64,000 bases of DNA from CAZVCG01 sp964626265 (GTDB lineage: Bacteria; Pseudomonadota; Alphaproteobacteria; UBA9219), in NCBI GenBank assembly GCA_964626265.1, contig CAZVCG010000002.1, positions 1 to 64,000 on the forward strand, written 5' to 3'. Position 1 is the first letter of the stretch; each line of letters opens with the position of its first letter. The position numbers were made by a program, and so were the translations under genes. Under the pieces are notes generated by a model. It saw only the letters and a list, made by a program, of their open reading frames with translations, was not told the DNA's origin and did not search any database. Shown here in pieces: positions 56,452-64,000 of this stretch.

Positions 56452-57018
56452 ATGCGCATCATCGCCGGAACATTGCGGGGAAGACCCATCAAAGCGCCGG
56501 AGGGACGCACGACGCGGCCCATGACCGACCGTGTGCGCGAAGGCCTTTTCAACATCCTCGCGCATCACGATTGGGGGGCGCACATCGGCGACCCGCTGGA
56601 CGGCGCGAACGTGCTCGACGCGTTTTGCGGCACGGGCGCGCTGGCGTTTGAATCGCTCTCGCGCGGCGCGAAGTTTGCGACGCTGTTCGACAAAGACAAG
56701 CAAGCCTTGCTCACAGCCAAGGAAAACGCGGCGGCACTTGGTCTGCATAAGCAATGCGCCATCTTGCCGATGAACGCGCTGTCGCCCGCCAAAGCCACCG
56801 CGCCTTGCCAACTCATTTTCCTCGCCCCGCCCTACCGCAAAGGGCTCGTTGTGCCCTCCCTTGAAGCGTTGGAAAAAACGGGCTGGATCGCGGGCAACGC
56901 TCTAATCGTCATCGAAACGGCGAAGGGCGAAAAACTGGAACTGCCGGAAAAATATCAGGTGATCACCGAACGGCTTTACGGCGATACGGCGTTAATGTTT
57001 GTGTCAACACAACGGTAG
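56452..57018 (+). CDS. rsmD: RsmD-type 16S rRNA (guanine966-N2) methyltransferase with altered DPPY motif
   Basis: 188 residues, Rossmann methyltransferase using S-adenosylmethionine. GTLRGRPIKAPEG and RPMTDRVREGLFN at the start and VLDAFCGTGALAFESLSRGA (SAM-binding) are typical. The catalytic motif expected as DPPY reads LAPPYRKG (Ala125 from gcc at 56824-56826). That Asp normally holds the target amine, so activity could be lost or changed. The rest is intact and it keeps its usual neighbours rluB and mutL. Confidence 0.9.
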   Translation: MRIIAGTLRGRPIKAPEGRTTRPMTDRVREGLFNILAHHDWGAHIGDPLDGANVLDAFCGTGALAFESLSRGAKFATLFDKDKQALLTAKENAAALGLHKQCAILPMNALSPAKATAPCQLIFLAPPYRKGLVVPSLEALEKTGWIAGNALIVIETAKGEKLELPEKYQVITERLYGDTALMFVSTQR

Positions 57019-57065
57019 CGCGGGCCTGCGTGGTCGCGTTTATAACACGGGGACGCAGCCCCACG

Positions 57066-58826
57066 TTACTGCCGCTCAAACAACTTCTCCAGATCCGTAA
57101 GCTTGAGTTCGATATACGTCGGTCTGCCGTGGGAACATTGGCCGCTGGCGGGGGTGGATTCCATTTGGCGCAAGAGCGCGTTCATCTCGTCGATGGTCAA
57201 CGTGCGCCCCGCCCGCACCGAGCCGTGACACGCCATTGTCGCGCAAATATGCTCCAACCGTTCCTTGAGCGCATGTGACACTTCGTATTCCGCCAGTTCC
57301 TCGGCCACGTCCTTCAACAACGCCTTGATGTCCGCGCCCTGCAACAACGCCGGAATCTCGCGCACCAGCACCGCGCCGCCGCCGAAGGCTTCGATCAGCA
57401 AACCCAACTCGGCCAACGTTTCCGCCGCCGCCAACAAACGGCCCGAAGCCTTGTCGTCCATCTCGACCACTTCGGGGATGAGCAAAATCTGGCGTTTGAG
57501 GCCGCCTTCGTTCATCGCCTGTTTCATCTTCTCGAACGTCAGGCGTTCGTGCGCCGCGTGCTGATCGACGATCACAAGGCTGTGTTCTGTTTGCGCGAGG
57601 ATAAACGTGCCATGAATTTGTGCCACGGCAGCGCCGAGGCGATAATTCGTTTGCAGAGGCGCAGAGGGTTCTGCGGCGCGCGTTGCTGGTGGCGCATCGC
57701 CCATGAATGACGGCATTGCGGTGGCCTGCCCGCGACCTTGCGGCAGCGGTGCATATTGATATTCGCCAAAACCGGCGGAAGGGACATTTGCATTGGTCTG
57801 CAAATAATTTAGGGCTTGGGGGGCCAACGCGCTCGACGTGAACTGCGACGCGCCGCCCAGCGCCTCGCGGATGGCCGTCACGATCAGTCCGCGCACCTTT
57901 GGTGCCTCGCGGAAGCGCACCTCGGCCTTGGTCGGGTGAACGTTCACGTCCACGTCGCGCGCCGGAATGGTTAAAAACAGGACGACAGCCGGATGGCGGC
58001 CCGAGGGGAGGAGGTCGCCATAGGCGCCGCGCACGGCGGCCAGCAAAACCTTGTCCCGCACGGGACGGTTGTTGACGAACAAATATTGCTCGCGGGTCGT
58101 CGGGCGGTTCCACGTCGGCAGGCTAGCGAAGCCGATGACGGAAAAATCGTCGCGAACGAGGCTCAAAAACGCCGCGTTGTTCATGAATTCTGCGCCTAAA
58201 ACGGCCTTAAAACGCTCGCTTTCGGACCCAGATACGTAACGAATGGGGCGTTTATCGTCCTCCTGAAGCGTGAAATCGACGTGCGGGTAGGCCATGGCTA
58301 GCCGCTCGACGACCTCGCGAATAGCATCCGATTCCGTGCGTAAGGACTTGAGAAACTTGAGCCTTGCGGGCGTGGCGAAGAACAGATCCCTCACCTCGAC
58401 CCGTGTGCCTTCGGCCAGCGAGGCGGGCTTGGGGGCTTGCACGTTGCCGCCTTCAACGTTGATTTCCCAAGCTTCTTGGCTGTCCTGCTTGCGGCTGGTT
58501 ATGGACAGACGTGACACAGCGCCTATTGAAGGTAAAGCTTCACCGCGGAATCCGAAGCTGTTGATATTCCACAGATCGTCATCAGGGATTTTTGAAGTGG
58601 CATGCCGCTCAATGGCCAGCATCAGCTCTTCGCGGGTCATCCCGCAGCCGTTGTCCGTGACCTGGATAAGGGTCTGCCCACCCCCTCTCCACCCCACCTC
58701 CACTTTCGTCGCCCCCGCATCAATCGCATTCTCCGCCAGCTCTTTGACGGCGGCGGCGGGACGCTCGATTACCTCGCCTGCGGCGATGCGGTTGACCAGC
58801 GATTCTGGAAGGCGACGGATGGGCAT
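57066..58826 (-). CDS. mutL: DNA mismatch repair protein MutL
   Basis: 586 residues from ATG 58826 (MPIRRLPESLVNRIAAGEV), shorter than the open frame. GHKL ATPase domain with ENAIDAGAT, DNGCGM and GFRGEALPSI. The C-terminal domain carries DQHAAHERLTFE, the DQHAxxExxxxE endonuclease motif, so this MutL should nick DNA itself, as in bacteria without MutH. A Gln/Pro-rich linker separates the halves. Converges on rsmD, with a 47-base gap that holds a degenerate family B-like stretch (ggtagcgcggg at 57015). Confidence 0.95.
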   Translation of the reverse strand: MPIRRLPESLVNRIAAGEVIERPAAAVKELAENAIDAGATKVEVGWRGGGQTLIQVTDNGCGMTREELMLAIERHATSKIPDDDLWNINSFGFRGEALPSIGAVSRLSITSRKQDSQEAWEINVEGGNVQAPKPASLAEGTRVEVRDLFFATPARLKFLKSLRTESDAIREVVERLAMAYPHVDFTLQEDDKRPIRYVSGSESERFKAVLGAEFMNNAAFLSLVRDDFSVIGFASLPTWNRPTTREQYLFVNNRPVRDKVLLAAVRGAYGDLLPSGRHPAVVLFLTIPARDVDVNVHPTKAEVRFREAPKVRGLIVTAIREALGGASQFTSSALAPQALNYLQTNANVPSAGFGEYQYAPLPQGRGQATAMPSFMGDAPPATRAAEPSAPLQTNYRLGAAVAQIHGTFILAQTEHSLVIVDQHAAHERLTFEKMKQAMNEGGLKRQILLIPEVVEMDDKASGRLLAAAETLAELGLLIEAFGGGAVLVREIPALLQGADIKALLKDVAEELAEYEVSHALKERLEHICATMACHGSVRAGRTLTIDEMNALLRQMESTPASGQCSHGRPTYIELKLTDLEKLFERQ

Positions 58827-58876
58827 GTGTAAAACATAAACATTACAAACCGGAAAACCAATCGCCCTTTGCCGAG

Positions 58877-59392
58877 TCATGTTCCGGTATTGTCAGGAGA
58901 ATAATGCCGCTGTGCCTTCGTGTGCAGCTTCTGGACAATCCCGCTTAAAACCTCGTTGCGGTGAGGTTTGGACAGCCCGGATAGTTCCGCAGACACGGTA
59001 TCAAGTTCTCTTAACAAACGTTCAATTGCCTTACGTTCAAAGGCTTTGACGTAAATCCGCTCCAGCATGGCGCAGAAAGCCTTGGCGTGCGGCATGGTGA
59101 TAACCAACACAGGGCGGTTTGACCACTGTGTCGTTTTTTGAATGTTAGTTTTGATCTCGCCTTTGCCTTCGAATAAATCCTGGATATCGCAGAGTTTACT
59201 AAGTGAAGACGCCCCTTTACCACGCGGGTAAAATTCCAAATGGATGGAACAAGTATCTTTTGGATCAGTTCCCCGTTTTCTTTCCGGATCGGGCGTCGAC
59301 AACATTGCCTTCAAACCATAATTTATGTCCGGCGCCTCCAAGTTAATTATTTGAAGAAACAATCCATGGGCCTTCGCAACTAAATCGCTCAT
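58877..59392 (-). CDS. Hypothetical protein, 171 aa
   Basis: Mixed alpha/beta protein without signal peptide. The middle has an SKLCDIQDLFEG segment and the C-terminal third is helical and Lys/Arg-rich (AFERKAIERLLRELDTVSAE). No family recognised. It lies between mutL and the pentapeptide-repeat gene, all minus strand. Somewhat AT-richer than its neighbours. Confidence 0.5.
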   Translation of the reverse strand: MSDLVAKAHGLFLQIINLEAPDINYGLKAMLSTPDPERKRGTDPKDTCSIHLEFYPRGKGASSLSKLCDIQDLFEGKGEIKTNIQKTTQWSNRPVLVITMPHAKAFCAMLERIYVKAFERKAIERLLRELDTVSAELSGLSKPHRNEVLSGIVQKLHTKAQRHYSPDNTGT

Positions 59393-59517
59393 CTATTTCT
59401 CTCCCGATAACTGACAATAATATTTGATAATGAAAACACGCGACTGAAATAGACGCAAGACAATTACTCATGCGCAAGCAGGCGGCATATTAACCATATA
59501 GAGTAAGCTAAGCTATT

Positions 59518-60768
59518 TTACTTCTTCAGCAAATGCTGCATCCCCGGGTTTAGCTTGGCACCCGTAAGGATGGCTCCCGAAAGGTCGGCATCCGTCATGT
59601 CGCAGCCCATAAGGTTGGCATATGACAAATCGGCCTCCGTCAGGTTCATCTGCCGCAAGCTGGCTCCCGACAAATTGGCGAAGCGCAGCGATGCGCCCGA
59701 GAAATTGGTGATCAGCTGGCGCCCCTCCTGCAAGAGAAGGGGATGAAGTTGCGCGCCTTGCAGTTTCGCGCCGTTTAGTTTTGCTCCACGGAAATCGGCA
59801 CCGCGCAAATCGGCCGAGATCAGGTTCGTATGCCGCATGTCCGCTTCGCGCATATCGGCGGCCTGCATCTGGGCGTCCGAGAAATCGACGCTGTACAACA
59901 TCGCGCCCTTGCCGCGCATCATGGTCAGGCACGCGCGGTTGAATGACGGCGCGCGGCGCAAATCGAAGCCGCAAATGTCAAAACACGTCCCTCGCACGCC
60001 ATTGCTGCCCAGCCAATCGGCATGTTGCCGCAGCATTTCGTTGATCGAGGCCGGCAATTCCTTGACAGACGGCCCGACAGGCTCATCCGTCAACGCGCCC
60101 GTCAAATCGGCTTCGTGCAAATTGGTCAAGTTGGTCGTGACGTTGATCAGAATCGCGCCACGCATGTTGGCGTCCTTGAGGTCGCACATACTGAGGTCAG
60201 CGCCTTCCAGATTAGCGCCTTCGAAGTTCGCGCCTTGCAGATTGGCGCGCACGATTGTGCAGCCCTTCATCGTCGCGTCGCTAAAGTCGCCGTTGACCGC
60301 GACGGCGCCGGCAAGACGCGCATTCGACAAGTTCGCGCCGCTGAGCACCGCGCCGCTCGTGTCGCTCGGTTGCGCTTCACCGTTGTATGTTACAATGTCG
60401 CCTTCCTTGCCTGCGATGGCGCCTTCACGCAAATCGACGCCCGTCAAATCGGCGTTCGCCAGATTGGTGCCACGCAGGCAAGCGCCACGCATATCGGCAC
60501 GCACAAGGCTGGCGTCTTGCATGTTGGCGTTGCGCAGATCAGCTCCGAAAAGAACGGCATAATCAAGCTTGGATTCGTGCAAGTCGGCCTGCACGAAAGA
60601 TGACCCCGTGAAATCGGCGTGCGACATATCCTGACCGGCCAGCGAAAGCCGCGAAAGATCCTTGTGCGTAATCACCGCGCGCGCGCCGCCTATACGGGCC
60701 GCGCGGAACATCGAGTGCTTGCGGACATAGTCGTCGAGAGTGGCTTGATCAAAACGGTCATTACTCAT
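59518..60768 (-). CDS. Pentapeptide-repeat protein
   Basis: 416 residues from ATG 60768 (MSNDRFDQATLDDYVRKH). From about 50 to the end the chain is mostly A(D/N)LXX repeats (for example ADLTGVDLREG, GANLSNARLAG), interrupted by a non-repeat segment of about 245-310 residues. It should fold into a right-handed quadrilateral beta helix, DNA-mimic like in some family members (Qnr, MfpA). No signal peptide, so cytoplasmic. N-terminal 45 residues are helical. Role unknown. Confidence 0.87.
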   Translation of the reverse strand: MSNDRFDQATLDDYVRKHSMFRAARIGGARAVITHKDLSRLSLAGQDMSHADFTGSSFVQADLHESKLDYAVLFGADLRNANMQDASLVRADMRGACLRGTNLANADLTGVDLREGAIAGKEGDIVTYNGEAQPSDTSGAVLSGANLSNARLAGAVAVNGDFSDATMKGCTIVRANLQGANFEGANLEGADLSMCDLKDANMRGAILINVTTNLTNLHEADLTGALTDEPVGPSVKELPASINEMLRQHADWLGSNGVRGTCFDICGFDLRRAPSFNRACLTMMRGKGAMLYSVDFSDAQMQAADMREADMRHTNLISADLRGADFRGAKLNGAKLQGAQLHPLLLQEGRQLITNFSGASLRFANLSGASLRQMNLTEADLSYANLMGCDMTDADLSGAILTGAKLNPGMQHLLKK

Positions 60769-60775
60769 GGGTTTC

Positions 60776-61771
60776 TCACGCGTGGAGGGTCGCCGAAAAA
60801 GATATTTCCGCGCCGCGCGCGCCCAGATTGAGCTGGACGGATGCGCCGACAGGCAGGGTAGTGATATAGGAACCGTGGCCGCACGGAAAATTAAAAGCAA
60901 GAGGCACGTGAGGCGGAACGTGATCGAGAATTATTTCCTTCAAATCGCGTCCGAAAGGCACATCACCCTCAATGGCAGGATCAGCATCGGTCAACCGCAC
61001 CATTTCGCCCACTAAAACGGCCTTAAGTCCTTGAAGTTTCCCGGCAAGCCTCATATGCGTCATCGCGCGGTCGATCCTGTACACCGGTTCGTCGACATCT
61101 TCGATAAACAGGATTGCGTCCTTGCTCGACCAATCAAACGGCGTACCTATCAGATGCTGCAGCAACGTAATGTTACCGCCCAGCAAAACGCCATCAGTCT
61201 TGCCCTGGCGCACAACCTCGACATCAGGATAATGAAGGCGGCAATGTTTCCGGCGGTTGCCTATAACGCTGAGCAAATCGGAGCCTGTGCGCGCATCAAG
61301 ATCAGGTTTGGAAAAACTCACGCTCATTGGCCCATGATATGTTACGAATCCGCAACGTTGCTGAATGGCATGTAAAAGCACAGTCGTATCCGAATAGCCG
61401 ACAAAAGGTTTCGGGTTTTCGCGGATTAGATCATAATCGAGTTTGTCCAAAAGGCGCAGCGCGCCCGTTCCGCCTCGCGCGCAAAGTATAGCCTCGATCG
61501 TCGTGTCCATGAACATGTCATGGATGGCCTCAACCCGCGCCGCATCGCTTCCGGCTAGACGGCCTTCCTGAAGATAGTTTTGGGCGTGCACAACCACTTG
61601 GTGCCCATTGCTTTCAAGAAATACTTTGGTTTTGTCGATCCATTCCGGATTTGGCCAGCGCCCCGGCGAAACGAGGCCGACCGCGCCTTTGGGCTTGAGA
61701 AATGGCGGAAATTGAACAGAAGGGGCTAGCGTATCCATTGTATGTTTGTTGTTGCGTGTGAACGAAGCCAT
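60776..61771 (-). CDS. LD-carboxypeptidase (S66 family)
   Basis: 331 residues; cleaves the terminal D-Ala from tetrapeptide muropeptides in peptidoglycan recycling. The Ser nucleophile is in VGYSDTT (near 123), and the catalytic Glu/His are in FIEDVDEPVYR and NFPCGHG. Alternative start at ATG 61738; neither has a clear ribosome site. It ends seven bases before the pentapeptide gene's start, so they are likely cotranscribed. Fits the AmgK/MurU recycling theme. Confidence 0.92.
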   Translation of the reverse strand: MASFTRNNKHTMDTLAPSVQFPPFLKPKGAVGLVSPGRWPNPEWIDKTKVFLESNGHQVVVHAQNYLQEGRLAGSDAARVEAIHDMFMDTTIEAILCARGGTGALRLLDKLDYDLIRENPKPFVGYSDTTVLLHAIQQRCGFVTYHGPMSVSFSKPDLDARTGSDLLSVIGNRRKHCRLHYPDVEVVRQGKTDGVLLGGNITLLQHLIGTPFDWSSKDAILFIEDVDEPVYRIDRAMTHMRLAGKLQGLKAVLVGEMVRLTDADPAIEGDVPFGRDLKEIILDHVPPHVPLAFNFPCGHGSYITTLPVGASVQLNLGARGAEISFSATLHA

Positions 61772-61834
61772 TGGCCGATTTGAAAGATGGCGTTTTCATG
61801 CTATCACGACCCCCATGCGATAAGGGAGAAAAAA

Positions 61835-62734
61835 ATGATATTGTCACAGGAAGCCCTTTTGAAGCTGGTTCACGACACCAAGGCCGTTTCAGTCTGGAAC
61901 CACAAGACCGGGCCTGTTTTTTGGTACACGGCAGGCGTTCCAGGGCCGTTTTTCGTCAATACCGAGTATTTAATCGGTGCAGACATCGCTAATTCTCTCG
62001 TCTCAACGATCACGGAAATTCTTAGCCAAACGGACGATCCCGCTGTCCGCGTCGCACGCATCGATAAGGCCGTCATGGAAGCTTACGTAAACAATAAAGA
62101 TTATAAAAACCTTATAGAAACCATGGTCGCCGAGGCACAAAAATCCCTGCCTGCTCGCTCTTTCACAATCATATCAGGAGGGGAACGGCGCGATTGGCTG
62201 TTCTCCGTGCCTTTTGCCCACGTGATGGGCCTAAGTCACGTATATCTGTTCAAAGATCAATCTGCCTATTGTGGCACCGCTTATGGTCCCGAGGAAACTG
62301 CGCTTCATGTAGCCGACCTGATTAACAATGCCGCCAGCTATGTCGATAAATGGTTGCCGGCTCTCGGTAAAGCAAAAATCAAAATCGACACAACCCTCGT
62401 CGTGACCGTACGCGGCACCACGGGGATCGATAAACTTAAAGAGCAAAACGTGAAAATAATAGCGCTTAATAATATCGACCTGTCTTTTTTCGAAAAATGG
62501 ATGAAAAACGGGCTAATCGACCAAGAGACATATGATGAACTTGCCGTTCATTTCCAGTCGCCTCAGGCGTGGGCTGAAAAATACCTGATAGGACGCGAAG
62601 AACTCTTCAAGGTCTCAAAGGACAGCGGTAAAGCCTACGAACGCGTGCGGTCGTTTTTTACGAAGGACCCCTGGAATTTCTACAGCAAGTATCCGGAATT
62701 TTTCGATAAAATCCGAAACACTTTTGCCGCTTAG
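61835..62734 (+). CDS. Phosphoribosyltransferase-like protein
   Basis: 299 residues from ATG 61835, preceded by aagggag. The segment ISGGERRDWLFSVPFAHVMG (about 110-129), then HVYLFKD and, further on, TTLVVTVRGTTG, looks like an orotate phosphoribosyltransferase-type fold with altered PRPP loop. The C-terminal quarter (EKYLIGREELFKVSKDSGKA) is helical. Not a standard pyrE, so function is uncertain. Divergent from the LD-carboxypeptidase. Confidence 0.62.
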   Translation: MILSQEALLKLVHDTKAVSVWNHKTGPVFWYTAGVPGPFFVNTEYLIGADIANSLVSTITEILSQTDDPAVRVARIDKAVMEAYVNNKDYKNLIETMVAEAQKSLPARSFTIISGGERRDWLFSVPFAHVMGLSHVYLFKDQSAYCGTAYGPEETALHVADLINNAASYVDKWLPALGKAKIKIDTTLVVTVRGTTGIDKLKEQNVKIIALNNIDLSFFEKWMKNGLIDQETYDELAVHFQSPQAWAEKYLIGREELFKVSKDSGKAYERVRSFFTKDPWNFYSKYPEFFDKIRNTFAA

Positions 62735-62746
62735 ATCGTCTGCAGC

Positions 62747-63460
62747 CTAAACGGGCTCGGTACGGCGCGAAAACCAAAAACGCCATCGTTCTTTGGTGGC
62801 ATGCGGCCCGAATAAAGCTGCGTGCAAAAGAGCGGTTGAAGCCAACACGAATACTCCCGCAAACAAAACATCGCTCAAAAAATGCGCCCCGGAGGCAATG
62901 CGCCCCAGGCCGAATATGCTTCCAAAAGCCGTTAGCCCCCAGAAAGCCCTACGGCTACGTCGCAGCGAGACGGCATAAGCAAAAGACGGCAGATAAAATC
63001 CGAACGCCGCATCGCCCGAAACGAAAGAGCAGTTTTTCTCGCACGCGTCGCTAATGGAAAAAGGGGACGTAAATTGGGCATTGCCGCCGAATTCAATAAC
63101 TGAACGCGGTCGCGCTCTCCCGAAATTATCTTTAAATATGACATTAGCAACAAGCCCTGGACCCAACAGAAGTGCAACAAAAAGAAATAGCCATGATTTT
63201 CTTGTAAGTCCTAGCAAAGAACGGCGGCCCACATAAGCCACCAGAGTGCCGATCATCAGCACAACGCCAAGTGCGCGCGCGCCCCAAAAGGCCGTGCGGC
63301 TCACGATTATCAAGGGCGTGACATGTGCCCAAAAGAACCGATTCTGATGATCGGTAAAGAGGCTTGAAACGGTTAAATCAATTTGGGGCCACACTATGAA
63401 GGACATCAGCGCAATAAGCACTGATGCACCGATGACTGTGGCCCCAATCGACAAACGCAC
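62747..63460 (-). CDS. PAP2-family membrane phosphatase
   Basis: 237 residues from GTG 63460, six membrane helices. The three PAP2 motifs are present: KDNFGRARP (about 112-120), SFVSGDA (about 146-152) with Ser-Gly-(Asp), and RIASGAHFLSDV with the catalytic His. The second motif has Asp in place of the usual His of SGH, which would remove the expected acid/base His. Likely a lipid phosphatase (LpxE- or undecaprenyl-like); substrate unknown. Confidence 0.85.
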   Translation of the reverse strand: MRLSIGATVIGASVLIALMSFIVWPQIDLTVSSLFTDHQNRFFWAHVTPLIIVSRTAFWGARALGVVLMIGTLVAYVGRRSLLGLTRKSWLFLFVALLLGPGLVANVIFKDNFGRARPRSVIEFGGNAQFTSPFSISDACEKNCSFVSGDAAFGFYLPSFAYAVSLRRSRRAFWGLTAFGSIFGLGRIASGAHFLSDVLFAGVFVLASTALLHAALFGPHATKERWRFWFSRRTEPV

Positions 63461-63481
63461 GTTATGCTACTTTCCGATCAA

Positions 63482-63871
63482 TTAGCCGCCCAACACCTTG
63501 TAGCCCCGGCCCTGCAAGCATCTGTTTATGATGCTTTTTTGTTTTTCAGCGCCGCCAACGCCTCCATAAGCCGCCCCTCCGATACCACCCGCGGCAGCGC
63601 CCGCAGCAGCGCCGTACGCAGGGCTTCCAAACGCCGCGCCTGTCGCCGCGCCAAGAGCGGCGCCTCCAGCCGCGCCGATAAGCGCGTCAAGACCAGCATC
63701 CTGAACAGGATTAATTTGGTCGGCATACTGGCGGCATTCGGCGAGGTCTTGCTGGTATTTTTGTTGATTCACGCCCTTCATATCGACAACGGGTTGATAG
63801 CTATGCGCGCATCCAGCCAACAATGTCGTTACCATAAGAGCCGTCATAACTGCCTTCTTTTGCGAAACCAT
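63482..63871 (-). CDS. Glycine-zipper lipoprotein
   Basis: 129 residues from ATG 63871; a ggaggga lies just upstream and overlaps the alternative ATG at 63883, which settles the choice. Signal and lipobox LLAGC (about residues 16-20), then a soluble part with LAECRQYADQI, then a glycine zipper (GAAGGAALGAATGAAFG and more, about 66-105) that could cross or line a membrane. The end has one Cys (RCLQGRGYKVLGG). Outer-membrane lipoprotein of unknown role. Confidence 0.82.
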   Translation of the reverse strand: MVSQKKAVMTALMVTTLLAGCAHSYQPVVDMKGVNQQKYQQDLAECRQYADQINPVQDAGLDALIGAAGGAALGAATGAAFGSPAYGAAAGAAAGGIGGAAYGGVGGAEKQKSIINRCLQGRGYKVLGG

Positions 63872-64000
63872 AAATCCCTCCATGGGCTGATTCGAATTAC
63901 GAAAATAATTTTACCCTTGCTGTCACAAGGGGGCAAGCCTGAAGGAAATATGGTTGAGAAAGTGTTTATCGCTTATTTCATGCCGATCGCGCCGCGCAAA

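Noticed and set aside
1..64000. CRISPR arrays, tRNA and rRNA genes, prophage genes
   Set aside because: No regular short repeat-spacer series, no cloverleaf-like or rRNA-like stretch and no phage structural or integrase gene was recognised on either strand by eye; a tRNAscan or CRISPR finder run would be decisive.

Overview
This is about 64 kb of a draft chromosome (three N runs at 39565-39610, 49653-49680 and 54921-54945) from a Gram-negative bacterium, most likely an alphaproteobacterium outside the best-studied genera. The markers are: the AddAB recombination nuclease linked to tsaE, amgK and murU; a DivL-type kinase with tyrosine at the phospho-acceptor site; a TIGR02186/TauE pair; rph-rdgB-hemW; accD-folC; dnaN-recF; and LPS genes (lpxK, waaA). 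No rRNA, tRNA, CRISPR array, integrase or transposase gene was found. The core genes are fairly GC-rich, and several small blocks are visibly AT-richer.

Layout. 0.3-4.2 kb: a small conserved protein, an outer-membrane barrel, class I aldolase, a histone-deacetylase-like amidohydrolase and a hypothetical. 4.3-7.0 kb: a MITE-like element, then hemW, rdgB and rph with overlapping stop/start codons. 7.3-10.1 kb: an AT-rich island (GNAT acetyltransferase, two related XRE regulators, small unknown genes) bounded by 106-bp direct repeats that copy the 3' end of the next gene. 10-17.5 kb: a low-complexity protein, a soluble chemoreceptor with a CZB domain, two EamA transporters, a DUF559 cassette, a PAS-PAS-GGDEF cyclase and two thioredoxins. 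17.5-31.5 kb: a second MITE copy, then addA, addB, murU, amgK, tsaE and divL on the minus strand, interrupted by a plus-strand block of orphan genes (24.6-26.3 kb). 31.6-36.7 kb: nfuA, usp, a TIGR02186 protein, TauE/SafE, recF and dnaN. 36.8-43.6 kb: mostly accessory genes (two unknowns, one with a Tat-like signal; a gap-broken alaC-type aminotransferase; an M16 peptidase; a nitronate monooxygenase; an isochorismatase-like protein). 43.6-51 kb: corC-like, ybeY, lpxK, waaA, mlaC-like, a small basic secreted protein, folC and accD. 51-58.8 kb: xseA, purD, tadA, rluB, rsmD, mutL and two envelope proteins. 58.9-63.9 kb: an unknown, a pentapeptide-repeat protein, LD-carboxypeptidase, a phosphoribosyltransferase-like protein, a PAP2 phosphatase and a glycine-zipper lipoprotein.

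The main functional themes are DNA repair (AddAB, RecF, MutL, XseA), cell-wall recycling (AmgK/MurU, LD-carboxypeptidase), tRNA and rRNA modification (TsaE, TadA, RluB, RsmD, YbeY, Rph) and lipid A/Kdo synthesis.

The most notable signal is in the non-coding layer. Three families of palindromic repeat are scattered between genes, and some copies lie inside genes as open in-frame peptides: family A in AddA and AmgK, family B in AddB, and family C in the tail of the DUF559 protein. A 170-bp MITE occurs twice, and one copy supplies the last seven residues and stop of HemW. Two separate insertions each carry a copy of the 3' end of the gene they follow, so that the host gene stays intact. All calls come from reading the sequence and from knowledge of the families; no search was run.
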